From assembly GCA_038040385.1 (NCBI GenBank), contig JBBPII010000004.1, forward strand, positions 62,001 through 126,000: DNA of 64,000 bases, read 5' to 3'. The stretch is from Gilichinskyi gelida (GTDB lineage Bacteria; Acidobacteriota; Thermoanaerobaculia; Gp7-AA8). Under the pieces are notes generated by a model that saw only the letters and a program-made list of their open reading frames with translations, was not told where the DNA came from and made no database searches. The translations under genes and the position numbers were made by a program. Positions 44,839 through 54,290 of this stretch are shown here, one piece after another. Numbering within the stretch: the first letter of the stretch is position 1; the number at the start of each line of letters is the position of its first letter.

Positions 44839-46141
44839 GTGGCCTCCTAGCTAGGGTGGGGCACGAACGGCAAATACCTTGACTCGGGTCCCTTGAATGG
44901 ATAGGTGTCAAGGGCGGAGTTCGTTACAGACCCCACATCCCCACGGCAGGCCGCTAATCCCGAGACGCGAACGCACGACCTTCGGGCCGTTATCTCGTTG
45001 GTTTGTCGCAACGCGAAACCGACGAGTGCCGCGACAGCAAGTCTCGGCTTTTCGCCTGCCGTTCGGCGCCCTTCTTCCGGAGAAGAAATGACGCTCATGA
45101 TCGCAACCCTCCACTCCCCAGTTGGCCTTCGGCGGAGTTCGTTACGTGACGGGTCTGTGAATGGGACGGGCTGCCCGCTGGTCACAACCTGCTCGGCGCG
45201 CTTCGTGAATTGGCGCAAACTCTCGAAGACAGGCGAAACAAGCGGGCGAGAATAGCGAGCCAGCGGAATCGTGGCGATCTGCAACGATTCTCCAGCCTCC
45301 AAAGGCTTGATCCGCGGCCCGACCGAGCCGGCGCGGCATGCTGGCCGTCCACGCCGTCTGGTACCACTCGACAAACGCTCTCAGAAGAGATCGACCCGGC
45401 GGCACCCCTCCCACCGAACGTGATTCGGTTCCAAGGATGTAACGCCCGCGCCTCCTCAGGACTATTACAGAGAGACGGAAGGCCAAGGCGCACTCGACTG
45501 TTTGCCTCTAGAAGCAAATCCTCTCACCGCGAAAGCTGCTCATGAACGAAAATGCGCGACCCGCCGGGAGAGCGATCGGATACGACTCCCACGACCGCGC
45601 AACCTCCGAGTTCTGCGACGCCATCAAGACCAATACCGAGTCGTGGACTCTTTGGCATTCGACTTGGCATTCGACGGAAAGGAGCAATCGCAGGCAACAC
45701 GCAGATGGTTGGACTAGTGCCCAAGGACGTGCCGCGAATGCCAAGGAAAAAGCCGAGTACGAACAGTAGTGAGTAGGTAGTAGATACCCGCTAACTTGAG
45801 GAGCAAGTAAGGCATTTCGAAGAACGAGTGAAGATCGATCGCCTGGTATTGGCTACCGCACCCGGGACCGCGACCGCGAATAGTTCACGGCCAGCCCACG
45901 CCCGCGATCGGGCGGCGAGGGAGCACGCCACGACCGATTGGCTTGCAGCCATCGCGAAGGCGATCGAGACTCCAGGTTTGACACATTCGTGCTGGCCAAC
46001 GATGATCGCCGCAACTCGATGACGGCAGATCGAGCTATTTCCCCGAGCTTAATTCCGCTTTTCGAGTTCCTAATGCCTCCATGACTGACCCGGTTTCCTC
46101 GCTTCGCTGACTAGGGCACGATCATAGATCGAGAGAGATAG
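44839..46141. other. 1.3-kb gene-poor region
   Basis: No frame here looks like a real gene. GGCGGAGTTCGTTAC occurs twice as a direct repeat (44913-44927 and 45131-45145). A minus-strand frame near 45370 reads LLRAFVEWYQTAW, faintly like the alpha/beta hydrolase of 12.4-13.2 kb, but nothing around it supports homology. Base composition is lower in GC than the flanks of the window. It probably holds decayed genes and the promoter of the sigma-factor gene. Confidence 0.4.
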
Positions 46142-46990
46142 ATGTCGAAGATGCCGCCTAGCCTCCTCATGATTGTCGAACGACCCGGCGAGGATTGGAC
46201 CCCCGAGCAATTGACCAGCATCCGTGCGTGGTTGGGAGAACAGAAGCAGCGGGACTCGCTGATCTCCACGGCACTTCGACGCACCACAGACAAGGCGATC
46301 ACATTCACCGAGGCGGAGGCGGAGAACGCGCTTGATGATTTCTTCGGACATCAGCGAAGTCGCTTTCAAACGGACTTGACCACAGCTCAGCGTCGCGAAG
46401 TGGTGGCCGCGCTCGTCTCTCAGAAACAAATCACGCTTCCTGAACATGTTGCCGAGCATTTAGCGCGCGAGATCCGATGCTACCAACGGGTGTTGGAGCA
46501 GACGGTTCTCGAGTTCCTGTCCTATGCCAGAGCTTCCGGGCAGGATCTGACGATCCCCCTTGCCGAGCGGTTTATCGAGGATCTCTGGATCTGGCCAATC
46601 AAGGATGTATGCAACCTGTGGAATCCCGCGCGGAACAAACCCGACGGCTTTTTTGGCTATGTCCTAAGGTGCTTCACGCGCTTTCTCATGCGTCATGGCG
46701 GACCGGGCACGGAAATCGATCCAGTAGACCTTACAGCCAAGGAACTTCTGGAGTGGCTGTCACGGTCGCCGGACGTGCGTGACCCCTTACTCGAGAAAGC
46801 GCTAGCAGAGTGTGCGCACAAGCTTAGGCCGCAAGAAGCACTCGCGTACACTCTGCGTCTAGACGAGCAACTCGATTACTCCGAGATCGCAGGGCGGTTA
46901 GACACTTCTAATGTCCACGCGCGGGTCATCCTCTTCCGGGCTCGTAAGAGCATTCTAAAGTGTCTTGCGATGAAAGGCATACACAAATGA
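46142..46990 (+). CDS. ECF-type RNA polymerase sigma factor with an extended N-terminus
   Basis: The C-terminal part (about residues 225-280) has the sigma region 4 pattern: LRPQEALAYTLRLDEQLDYS, EIAGRLDTSNVHARVILFRA, RKSILK. The middle (FIEDLWIWPIKDVCNLWN, GFFGYVLRCFTRF) fits a diverged region 2, with Trp/Phe-rich promoter-melting helices. The first 110 residues are extra and unrecognised, so at 282 residues it is longer than typical ECF sigmas. The partner gene starts inside its stop codon and encodes a zinc-finger anti-sigma-like protein, supporting the assignment. Target promoters are unknown; the convergent TPR gene is a candidate. Confidence 0.75.
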   Translation: MSKMPPSLLMIVERPGEDWTPEQLTSIRAWLGEQKQRDSLISTALRRTTDKAITFTEAEAENALDDFFGHQRSRFQTDLTTAQRREVVAALVSQKQITLPEHVAEHLAREIRCYQRVLEQTVLEFLSYARASGQDLTIPLAERFIEDLWIWPIKDVCNLWNPARNKPDGFFGYVLRCFTRFLMRHGGPGTEIDPVDLTAKELLEWLSRSPDVRDPLLEKALAECAHKLRPQEALAYTLRLDEQLDYSEIAGRLDTSNVHARVILFRARKSILKCLAMKGIHK

Positions 46991-47676
46991 AGAACCTAAC
47001 GGCCGAACAGCTTCTGCGGCGTATCGAAGACCTTCGCCGGATGGCGGCGGGTCCGGTTGGCGATCACCTCACTGACCAGGAGGCCATCGAGTATTGCGCT
47101 GGCAGCTCGACTGAACCGCAACGCTCGCCCATCGAAGATCACCTGGATTCATGTGGCGCATGTTGCCGTGACGTCGATGTATTGTCCCATCTCGACTACA
47201 TCGAGAAGGAACGCCGGCTGTTGACTTGGTTGAGCGACCAGATTCTGCTGCTCCAAGCCCCTCTTCGCAAGCTCGCTGATGACCTCAAACAGAGTTCGGC
47301 AGTCGGAGAACACGAGGTTCGCCCTGCGCTCCGACTGCCTCTGGCGCTTTCCGGGGAACTCAGGCCCATGTTCGAAGGGCAGGCGTTCGGAGGGGAACAC
47401 TTTGTCGAGAACAGCACACCAGACCAACGGCTGCGCTGGAGGATTGTAGACGAGGGCCCCCAAGTCGTTGTGACCTTCGATAGCGATGTGGAGGACCTGG
47501 TCGACATGCCCACCATTCGTCTGCACTTCGGTGATGCAGTCGAAGGGGTCGTATTCGCGAAGTGTGCGGGGAGGATCGTTGGCACCAGTATATTCACCAA
47601 GGCTCACCTTGGCGCATGGAGAGGCACGGATGTCATACAGCTCGAAGTTGAAGGACTAGACGAGGATGCCTGGTAA
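46987..47676 (+). CDS. Zinc-finger anti-sigma-like protein
   Basis: The chosen ATG overlaps the sigma-gene stop (ATGA) and gives 229 residues. Near the N-terminus, LTDQEAIEYCAGS and IEDHLDSCGACCRDVDVL form the zinc-binding anti-sigma (ZAS) pattern with His52, Cys56 and Cys59. There is no transmembrane segment, so it is a soluble anti-sigma, which usually responds to redox or ligand signals. The C-terminal 130 residues are a separate beta-rich domain (LRWRIVDEGPQVVVTFDSDV) that may sense a signal. Translational coupling fits stoichiometric control of the sigma factor. Confidence 0.75.
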   Translation: MKNLTAEQLLRRIEDLRRMAAGPVGDHLTDQEAIEYCAGSSTEPQRSPIEDHLDSCGACCRDVDVLSHLDYIEKERRLLTWLSDQILLLQAPLRKLADDLKQSSAVGEHEVRPALRLPLALSGELRPMFEGQAFGGEHFVENSTPDQRLRWRIVDEGPQVVVTFDSDVEDLVDMPTIRLHFGDAVEGVVFAKCAGRIVGTSIFTKAHLGAWRGTDVIQLEVEGLDEDAW

Positions 47677-47679
47677 TCG

Positions 47680-47701
47680 ATCCGGAACGCTCGCGCCGGA
47701 T
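47680..47701. terminator. Hairpin between convergent genes
   Basis: ATCCGG (47680-47685) pairs with CCGGAT (47696-47701) three bases after the anti-sigma gene stop and about 57 bases before the end of the converging TPR gene. It lacks a following T-run, so intrinsic termination is uncertain. Confidence 0.3.
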
Positions 47702-47757
47702 GGGGCCATCCACCAATAGCTGACCCAACGGAGCGCCTCATCGTTTCGCCGCTTGTG

Positions 47758-50700
47758 CTACTGAACCGGGCTCGACGATGGCTCAGCCTTTACTCGCGCT
47801 CCATGCGGCGGTTCCTTCCCTGTCAATAACTCAACCTTCCGGAGGATGGCAGCATACTCGCGAGAGTAGTAGGGAGTAGCCGCATAGTAGCGCTCCGCCA
47901 TTCTGTAATACGACATAGCGAGCTTACGATTGGCCTCCCGGTCCCCGGCAGTAAGCGCAATCAACGCGTCACCCAAGTTTGCAGACGTCTCCGCCAGATA
48001 CTCTGGAGCTTCTGCGCGCGAGAGTCTACATTGATGGCGATCCGGCAGCAGCAGCGATCTATCACCTCCGACGTCTCGGTGACCAGGCGTGCCTTCTGGA
48101 AGTAGGCTAAGCGCATCTTCGAATAAGGAGATAGCCATCTCGATCGCAGCGTCTCCGTCATAATCGCCGATCGTGAGCATCGTGCGTCCGAGACCATTCA
48201 GGGTAGTGACGAGTTGCTCCGCGCGTCCCGTCCGAGCGCGCACGGACAGCGCTCCCCGATAGCAGGCTTCGGAGACCTTCAAGTTGGCAGCGGGATCGCC
48301 CACTAGACGTTCTCTGTACGCAGTGCCCAGATCGTTCTGGCCCTGCGCCCACTCATTCTCGAACTCGTTCTTGGTGAGAACAAGAGGTAATTTGCCCGAG
48401 TGGGAGGGACGATCCATGCGCCTACTGCCGTCGGATGAGTCGACCGCAGTCCACAGGTATTCGATTGCCGTCTCGATGCCCTCAGGACTCGTACCACGGT
48501 TCCGCCGTATCAATGCGCGGCCGAGGTCGATCCTAGTTTTTGCCGCATCGATACTTTCGCCTTGATTGTCGAACACAATCAGAGCCGTCTCCAATCTCGC
48601 GATGGCTTCATCGAGATTTGCGGCGCGATTCCCTGTGCGCTTATCGATCAGTGCGAAGCTGCGCCAGCGCTCTGTCCTCGCAGTCTCGGCAGGATAGTCG
48701 CGGGCGAGATCTCCGAGCGTCTCGTCAGCCTGGTGAAACAGCCTGAGGGCGTGATCAACGTTTGCTGCTCGATCCCCTTCTCGGAACTGCGCAAAAGCTA
48801 CACCGAGCATGTAGGTGTTAAAGGCAATCTTATGCCGAAGGTTGTACTGACTCGCGTGAGTCTCGCTGTTGTAGCGCTGATACACTCTAAGCCCGTCGGT
48901 AAGATACTTGATCGAGCGCTTAAGATTATTGGTTCGGTCGCCATCCAGCCTGTTTTGGAATGCGACCCCCACCATGCTTGAGATGTAAGCCCATGAGACG
49001 TGTGTCCAGGGACCCTCATCGGAATGGGGGGTGAATACCGTCAGTGATGCATCGAGAGATCTGAACCCGGCTGGGACGCTGCGGTACTTGTATCGTGGTC
49101 GATCAATGAGCAATCGTGCAAGATTGAGATGAGCGCAAGCCCACTTTTGGCGATACTCATTCGACGAACGATCCTCGGTTACGGACTCCAGTTGCGCGAT
49201 GATGGCGCGATGCATGTGTAGCGCCCGCTCGATCTTCGCTGGTACATCGCCTGTTTTGGATTGCTGGAGTGCGAGGGCAAGGTCGGTTAGGGCACTCAAG
49301 TTATGAGGACCAACCCGTGCCGCTTTTTCATAGTGCGGTACGGCACCGTCAAACTGGTTCTGGAAGTAATAAATGTCACCAGCCAGCGCGTGGAAGCGCT
49401 CGAGGTGGGAGAGGCCTTTTTTGGCGGCTTCCTCCAGCTCGTGCTGTGCCGCGCCATACTCGCGATGGTAAATGAGGTACTGGACGCGGCCCAAAGGGTT
49501 GTCACTCTCTTTCACTAAGAGTTTGGCGATTTCGGGATCCGAGTATCTGGTGGGAACCATCGACACGAGCGACTTACGTCGCCAGCGATCGATTTCAATC
49601 TTTGCCTGTTGTTCCCGTCCCAAACGGATTCCATAAACAACGCCGACGAGGGTAGCGATCAGGAGGATGGCTAGAAGGGAGGAGGCAACTATCCGAACGG
49701 CCTGTCGAGACCAGAATTGTCCACGCCCGTCCTTCGGTCGCTTGTGCTGCTGTTGCACGAGCTCATCCAGAGTCGATACCTCGACCACATGAAGGCTCGT
49801 GATCGCTAGGCGAGGCTGCCCCTGAGCTACGTAGACGATCTCTACCTGGTCCGGCTGGTCTGCCGCTGCCCGCAGCTTCTCCTTTAGTTCCGCCACCATT
49901 GCAAACCGCCAGGCCCCAGCTTCTTGGGCTAACTGCGCCGTAACGGCAACCCTACTCAACTCCAACGCCCGTAGCTTCTTCCTTAGGGCTCTGTTAGGAG
50001 ATCTTCGTGCCCAGAGCGCGGCCAGTCCCAGGGCGAACGCGCCTCCGACCGACTCTTGCGTTAGCTCCGACAGCGGCTGGCCGTCGTGACGCGTCAGGGT
50101 CCAACGGACGTCGTGGTCTTCAAGTTCACCGCCAAGCAGTTCTCGGACGCTCGCCCGGGCCGAGTTCAGAGCACCACGGAAACGCTCATCCTGCTTCACG
50201 AACAGCAAGCACTCCGGATTGGGGTAGATGTACCCTCGTCCCTTGGGAACCAACTCAAGCTTCAACTCTGCTGTGGCGCCCTCTTCCAAGTATTCTTTGC
50301 TGTCCTTGTCAAACCGCTTGTCCACGAGCAGCGCGACCAACGTCTTGGAATCGGGGAGAGGGCTCCGAGGCGATACGGCTCGGTCCTGGCTGCGCTCGGC
50401 CCAGAAGAGTGTCACGAGATCCCAGGCCATGGCAGGAGAGAAGGATGAGTCACGAGGGCGAAGAAGCGAACCCTCAGCACTCTCATCCATGACGTTCCGA
50501 AGCCAGGCCGGCCAGTTGGTCGGGTCGATATCGGCAAACTCGGCAAGGCGCGTTGAGGACAACTTCTCGCAGAGCTGCCACGCCGCGGCCTGATCTCCAG
50601 GGTCGACCATGGCCAGGCGCGCGCAAAGAAGGGCTCGCTTCAATTCATCGACGTCCCCTTCCCTCCCGAACTTGTCGCTGCGAAACACATCCATCCAGTG

Positions 50701-50871
50701 GTCTTCCGTCGTCTCAGTCAGTCCTCCGAAGGTACCTGCAGCCACGGCCCTGCGCAGACGGGCGACGAGAGGTGTGCCTGGCCTACGGCTGGTGAGCTCT
50801 TCGCACCACTCTCGGAAATAAACCCCGCTGTCAGGAAACCCAAGAATCTCGTCTCTGCTTGTTCTGCTCAT
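47758..50871 (-). CDS. Membrane-anchored TPR protein with uncharacterised N-terminal domain (1037 aa)
   Basis: A single membrane helix (about residues 392-415, VASSLLAILLIATLVGVVYG) divides the protein. The N-terminal half is probably cytoplasmic, with a module (residues about 225-310) reading DVRWTLTRHDGQPLSELTQE then SVGGAFALGLAALWA; this loosely resembles Lon-like or STAND-associated modules, which is speculation. The C-terminal half is an array of TPR-like helical repeats (HLERFHALAGDIYYFQNQFD, YEKAARVGPHNLSALTDLAL and others to about residue 1000). Such proteins are usually sensors or scaffolds. It converges on the sigma/anti-sigma pair and may be part of the same regulatory unit. No known family. 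Confidence 0.8.
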   Translation of the reverse strand: MSRTSRDEILGFPDSGVYFREWCEELTSRRPGTPLVARLRRAVAAGTFGGLTETTEDHWMDVFRSDKFGREGDVDELKRALLCARLAMVDPGDQAAAWQLCEKLSSTRLAEFADIDPTNWPAWLRNVMDESAEGSLLRPRDSSFSPAMAWDLVTLFWAERSQDRAVSPRSPLPDSKTLVALLVDKRFDKDSKEYLEEGATAELKLELVPKGRGYIYPNPECLLFVKQDERFRGALNSARASVRELLGGELEDHDVRWTLTRHDGQPLSELTQESVGGAFALGLAALWARRSPNRALRKKLRALELSRVAVTAQLAQEAGAWRFAMVAELKEKLRAAADQPDQVEIVYVAQGQPRLAITSLHVVEVSTLDELVQQQHKRPKDGRGQFWSRQAVRIVASSLLAILLIATLVGVVYGIRLGREQQAKIEIDRWRRKSLVSMVPTRYSDPEIAKLLVKESDNPLGRVQYLIYHREYGAAQHELEEAAKKGLSHLERFHALAGDIYYFQNQFDGAVPHYEKAARVGPHNLSALTDLALALQQSKTGDVPAKIERALHMHRAIIAQLESVTEDRSSNEYRQKWACAHLNLARLLIDRPRYKYRSVPAGFRSLDASLTVFTPHSDEGPWTHVSWAYISSMVGVAFQNRLDGDRTNNLKRSIKYLTDGLRVYQRYNSETHASQYNLRHKIAFNTYMLGVAFAQFREGDRAANVDHALRLFHQADETLGDLARDYPAETARTERWRSFALIDKRTGNRAANLDEAIARLETALIVFDNQGESIDAAKTRIDLGRALIRRNRGTSPEGIETAIEYLWTAVDSSDGSRRMDRPSHSGKLPLVLTKNEFENEWAQGQNDLGTAYRERLVGDPAANLKVSEACYRGALSVRARTGRAEQLVTTLNGLGRTMLTIGDYDGDAAIEMAISLFEDALSLLPEGTPGHRDVGGDRSLLLPDRHQCRLSRAEAPEYLAETSANLGDALIALTAGDREANRKLAMSYYRMAERYYAATPYYSREYAAILRKVELLTGKEPPHGARVKAEPSSSPVQ

Positions 50872-50956
50872 CCTTCTCCCCGGGACGTGATGGTTTGATC
50901 GAAAACTTCTCTCCGCAGCGCTCGCTGCGCTTTAAGAGCTCAGGACATCGGCCGAG

Positions 50957-52522
50957 TCAGCCCTTCCAAACAGGTGTGCAGTCGCGACCGATGAGTTCTT
51001 CGTATGTAGGCCTCTTGCGAATTACAGCATATCGGTTCTTGTCAACGAGAACCTCTGGTATAAGCGGACGCGAATTGTATTCCGATGACATTACCGCTCC
51101 GTACGCCCCTGCGTTGAGAATAGCCAACAAGTCGCCTTGCCCGATCGAGGCTGGGAAACGGCGCTTCATGAAGTACTCATAAGTGCGTCGGTCGCTCGTG
51201 TCTTTGAACAGCGGCTCAACCTCACCGAAAGTGCTCGCCGTCGCTTCCAATGTGCGCGTCTTGCGCGCCTCCTCGTTGTCCGCTTGCACCGCACTTCCTA
51301 TAAACAGTGTGTCATAACGTTTCAGCCATTCACGCGTCGGGCGCATGAAGCTATCCGTGGTCTCACAGACTGGACCGCAGATATCGACATTGTCGATGTC
51401 GGGATCCGCATAACCGACCGGGACGATGTGGTGATACGCGCCATAGAGCGACGGACGCATGAGGTCATTCATACCCGCGTCGACGATTAGGAATCGGATC
51501 TCAAAAGCGTCACGGCCATTTCTTGCTCGCGTACGATTCTCGGTTTCCTTTTTGACGTACAAAACCTTCGTCATCAGCACGCCCGCTTCTCCCGACAGAA
51601 ATCGTCCTGGCTCAAAAACAAGTCTGACTTGTCGTCTGCGTACAAGCTCACCAAGGCATCCTTTTACAAGCTCTTTGTAGGGCATGAGCGAGCGATTAGA
51701 CAGGTTGCCGGCCAAATGCTGCTCTTGCGGTGTTTGGCTATAGTCGATTCCTACGCCGCCACCGAGATCGAGAACGATCGGCCGAGGAATTCCAGCGTCC
51801 AGCAACTTCACGAGGACCTTCTCAGTAAGGAACTTGAAGGTCTCCTCGAAACTCTGTTTGCCGACGCCCTCCACTTCCATATTTGAGCCGACGTGTACGC
51901 TCACCCCGACCAGATCTATGTGGGGGAACGCATTCACGAATTCGGGAAGAAGCTCCTCGACCGTTTTCCACGGGATACCAAACTTGCTGTCAGGTTTGCC
52001 GGTCGTGATCTGACCGAGATTGCCTCGCATGGCTTCGAGCTGGGGATTCAGCCGAATCGCAACCCGCGCACGTTGCGAACGAGCGCAATCATTCACGATG
52101 CGCAGCTCCGGCACTGATTCAACGTTGATCTGGACGTTCGCCGCGATCGCACGTTCGATATCCTCCAGCGTCTTGCCGAGGCCGGAGAAAACGATCTTTT
52201 TGCCATCGAAACCGGCTCGCAGCGCGCGCTCGAGCTCTCCGCCAGTGACGAGGTCTGCGCCAGCCTCCATCTTGGCGAACTCCCTCAGCACTGACTGGTT
52301 CGAAAGCGACTTCACGGCGAAGCAGACTAGCGCCTCGGGATCGACTTCACGCATCGCCGTCATGAACTCGTTGTAGCGTCTTCTCATCAGTGCCAACGAA
52401 TAGATGTACGCCGGAGTTAGGACGTCGGGGTCCTTCGCTAGCGTCTTCAGGTCGACATGTTCGACATGGAGGTCTCCGTTAACGTACGCGATTTCTTTGC
52501 CGAGATGCGGTCCGTCGCTCAT
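50957..52522 (-). CDS. lysA: Diaminopimelate decarboxylase-like PLP enzyme with an insertion
   Basis: The fold III decarboxylase motifs are present: the PLP lysine in CFAVKSLSN (about residue 71), HVGSN, the Gly-rich phosphate loop LGGGVGID, EPGRFLSG, the DAP-contact CGPVCETTD, and the closing GAYGAVMSSEYNSRP. LysA decarboxylates meso-diaminopimelate to lysine. Between CETTD and GDLLAI there is an insertion of about 60 residues (for example GSAVQADNEEARKTRTLEAT) not found in standard LysA, so substrate range may differ. ATG at 52522 follows GGAG; a GTG at 52531 is the alternative. It is divergent from the murE-like gene inside the island. Confidence 0.87.
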   Translation of the reverse strand: MSDGPHLGKEIAYVNGDLHVEHVDLKTLAKDPDVLTPAYIYSLALMRRRYNEFMTAMREVDPEALVCFAVKSLSNQSVLREFAKMEAGADLVTGGELERALRAGFDGKKIVFSGLGKTLEDIERAIAANVQINVESVPELRIVNDCARSQRARVAIRLNPQLEAMRGNLGQITTGKPDSKFGIPWKTVEELLPEFVNAFPHIDLVGVSVHVGSNMEVEGVGKQSFEETFKFLTEKVLVKLLDAGIPRPIVLDLGGGVGIDYSQTPQEQHLAGNLSNRSLMPYKELVKGCLGELVRRRQVRLVFEPGRFLSGEAGVLMTKVLYVKKETENRTRARNGRDAFEIRFLIVDAGMNDLMRPSLYGAYHHIVPVGYADPDIDNVDICGPVCETTDSFMRPTREWLKRYDTLFIGSAVQADNEEARKTRTLEATASTFGEVEPLFKDTSDRRTYEYFMKRRFPASIGQGDLLAILNAGAYGAVMSSEYNSRPLIPEVLVDKNRYAVIRKRPTYEELIGRDCTPVWKG

Positions 52523-52721
52523 CGCTCGCACTCCATATGGACGGCGATCAGTCTAACCGAACAGACTCTTCCGAACGCGATGAACTAATCCTGGAAGCAA
52601 CACGTAGGTGCTCGCGACGCGACGTTTCGAGCTTCACGCGACTGCCGGCTCGCTGCGATCATTGATAAGATCGTGGCGCCGATTCCAACGATGCAATCGT
52701 GTGCGAGAGCGAGACACCAAC

Positions 52722-54290
52722 ATGAGATTGGACGACCTTTGGGCGCGATTCGGTAGCGGAGCCTTGCCTTCTCACTCGGGCGCCGGTGATTTATTCATCT
52801 TCGGCGTCTCAGAGGATTCGCGCGACCTGCGCTTCGGCTACATGTTCTGCGCGTTGCCAGGGACAGGATCCGACGGTCTAAGGTTTTGCTCTCAGGCAGC
52901 GGCAAAGGGCGCGCAGGCCATCGCGGTACTGGATGGTACTCCCGACGAATCACTGGGACTGAGCTCCTACGAGCGTCAGAAGATCGTCGTGCTGCGCACA
53001 CCAGATGTTCGGCAATTTCACGCTCGGCTTGCCGCGCACTTCCATCCCGGTCGTCCGAGCACGATCGCCGCCGTAACGGGCACGAACGGCAAGACATCGA
53101 CGGTGTCTTTTCTGCGCGATCTTTGGGGCGGTGTTGCCCGACGCTCGCTGAGTCTCGGGACGCTGGGCCTCCGCGCCCGGGATGCCGTCCATACTAACCT
53201 CGAGGCCGGCCTCACAACTTTCGACGCCAAGACCTTACACACCATGCTCGGGGAGCTCGCCAACGCGCATGGCATCACGCATCTCGCCATGGAGGCATCC
53301 AGCCACGCACTCGACCAGCAACGACTGGCGGGATTGAGCTTCGATGCGGCAGGTTTCACCAACCTGACGCAGGACCATCTGGACTATCACGGAACGATGG
53401 ATGCCTATTTCCAGGCGAAAACGAAGTTGTTCGACGAGCGACTCAAGCCGGGCGGTGCGGCCATCATAAACATTCATACCTCGTGGGGTAACAAGATCGC
53501 AGCGGCAATGGCAACCCGCGGAGTGCGGGTGATTTCGTATGGAGAACCCAGCGATGCCGCCGACCTGCGCCTTCTGAAACGCATCCCGCATGCGCGAGGC
53601 CAAATGCTAGCATTGTCGCTGTTCGGCACTTCGTATGAGGTCGACGCACCCGTCGCTGGGATTTTTCAGGCCGAGAATATCCTGTGCGCTGTGGGATTGG
53701 CGATCGGTACGGACGTTTCAGTGGAGAACGCCGCGGCGGGCATTCCGCGGTTGACGCCTGTGCCCGGCCGGCTAGAACGCGTTCTGGTTCTTCCTAACGG
53801 CGCCGTTGTCTATGTCGATTACGCGCACACGCCCGATGCGCTCGATAACGTTCTTCGCAGTGTCCGCCCGCACGTTGCCCCGCAGGCGAGACTTCACGTC
53901 GTCTTCGGGTGTGGCGGCGACCGTGACCCGAAGAAGCGACCGATCATGGGCCGGATCGCGGCGGGGCGCGCCGATCAAGTTTGGGTGACTGACGACAATC
54001 CACGTACAGAGGACCCGCGAGCAATTCGGGAACAGGTTCTCGCTCGCGCCAGCGGAGCTGCGGATGCCGGCTCCCGTCTCGAAGCGCTTCAAAGTGCATT
54101 GTCCGATCTTCGCGGGGGAGATGTTCTCGTCGTGGCTGGAAAGGGGCATGAAGATTATCAAGTCCTCCTTGAACGCGACGACACGGGAACACCCGTTCGG
54201 GACTCACAGGGTCGCTTGAAGACTTACAAGACTCCGTTCTCTGACCCAGATGTCATCAATTCACCATCCGTGAAACGGCAGCAAGGCTGA
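52722..54290 (+). CDS. murE: MurE-like Mur ligase (meso-diaminopimelate type)
   Basis: The 522-residue protein has the Mur ligase P-loop TGTNGKTST (residues 119-127), the central ATPase domain (EASSHALDQ, FTNLTQDHLDYHGTMDAYF) and the C-terminal GCGGDRDPKKRP. DDNPRTEDP near residue 425 is the motif that recognises meso-diaminopimelate in MurE. MurE adds this residue to UDP-MurNAc-L-Ala-D-Glu. A longer upstream frame exists, but the ATG at 52722 begins the usual domain. Outside the normal mur cluster and paired with a lysA-like gene, it is probably a second or specialised copy. The 3' end overlaps a minus-strand gene by 35 bases. Confidence 0.9.
   Translation: MRLDDLWARFGSGALPSHSGAGDLFIFGVSEDSRDLRFGYMFCALPGTGSDGLRFCSQAAAKGAQAIAVLDGTPDESLGLSSYERQKIVVLRTPDVRQFHARLAAHFHPGRPSTIAAVTGTNGKTSTVSFLRDLWGGVARRSLSLGTLGLRARDAVHTNLEAGLTTFDAKTLHTMLGELANAHGITHLAMEASSHALDQQRLAGLSFDAAGFTNLTQDHLDYHGTMDAYFQAKTKLFDERLKPGGAAIINIHTSWGNKIAAAMATRGVRVISYGEPSDAADLRLLKRIPHARGQMLALSLFGTSYEVDAPVAGIFQAENILCAVGLAIGTDVSVENAAAGIPRLTPVPGRLERVLVLPNGAVVYVDYAHTPDALDNVLRSVRPHVAPQARLHVVFGCGGDRDPKKRPIMGRIAAGRADQVWVTDDNPRTEDPRAIREQVLARASGAADAGSRLEALQSALSDLRGGDVLVVAGKGHEDYQVLLERDDTGTPVRDSQGRLKTYKTPFSDPDVINSPSVKRQQG

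Noticed and set aside
45142..45486. Minus-strand frame with LLRAFVEWYQTAW, reminiscent of the alpha/beta hydrolase
   Set aside because: Only about 12 residues match and the rest has no hydrolase motif; too weak for a pseudogene call.
52608..52721. Upstream extension of the murE-like gene
   Set aside because: The extra residues are Arg-rich, unlike the Mur ligase N-terminus, and the ATG at 52722 begins the domain.
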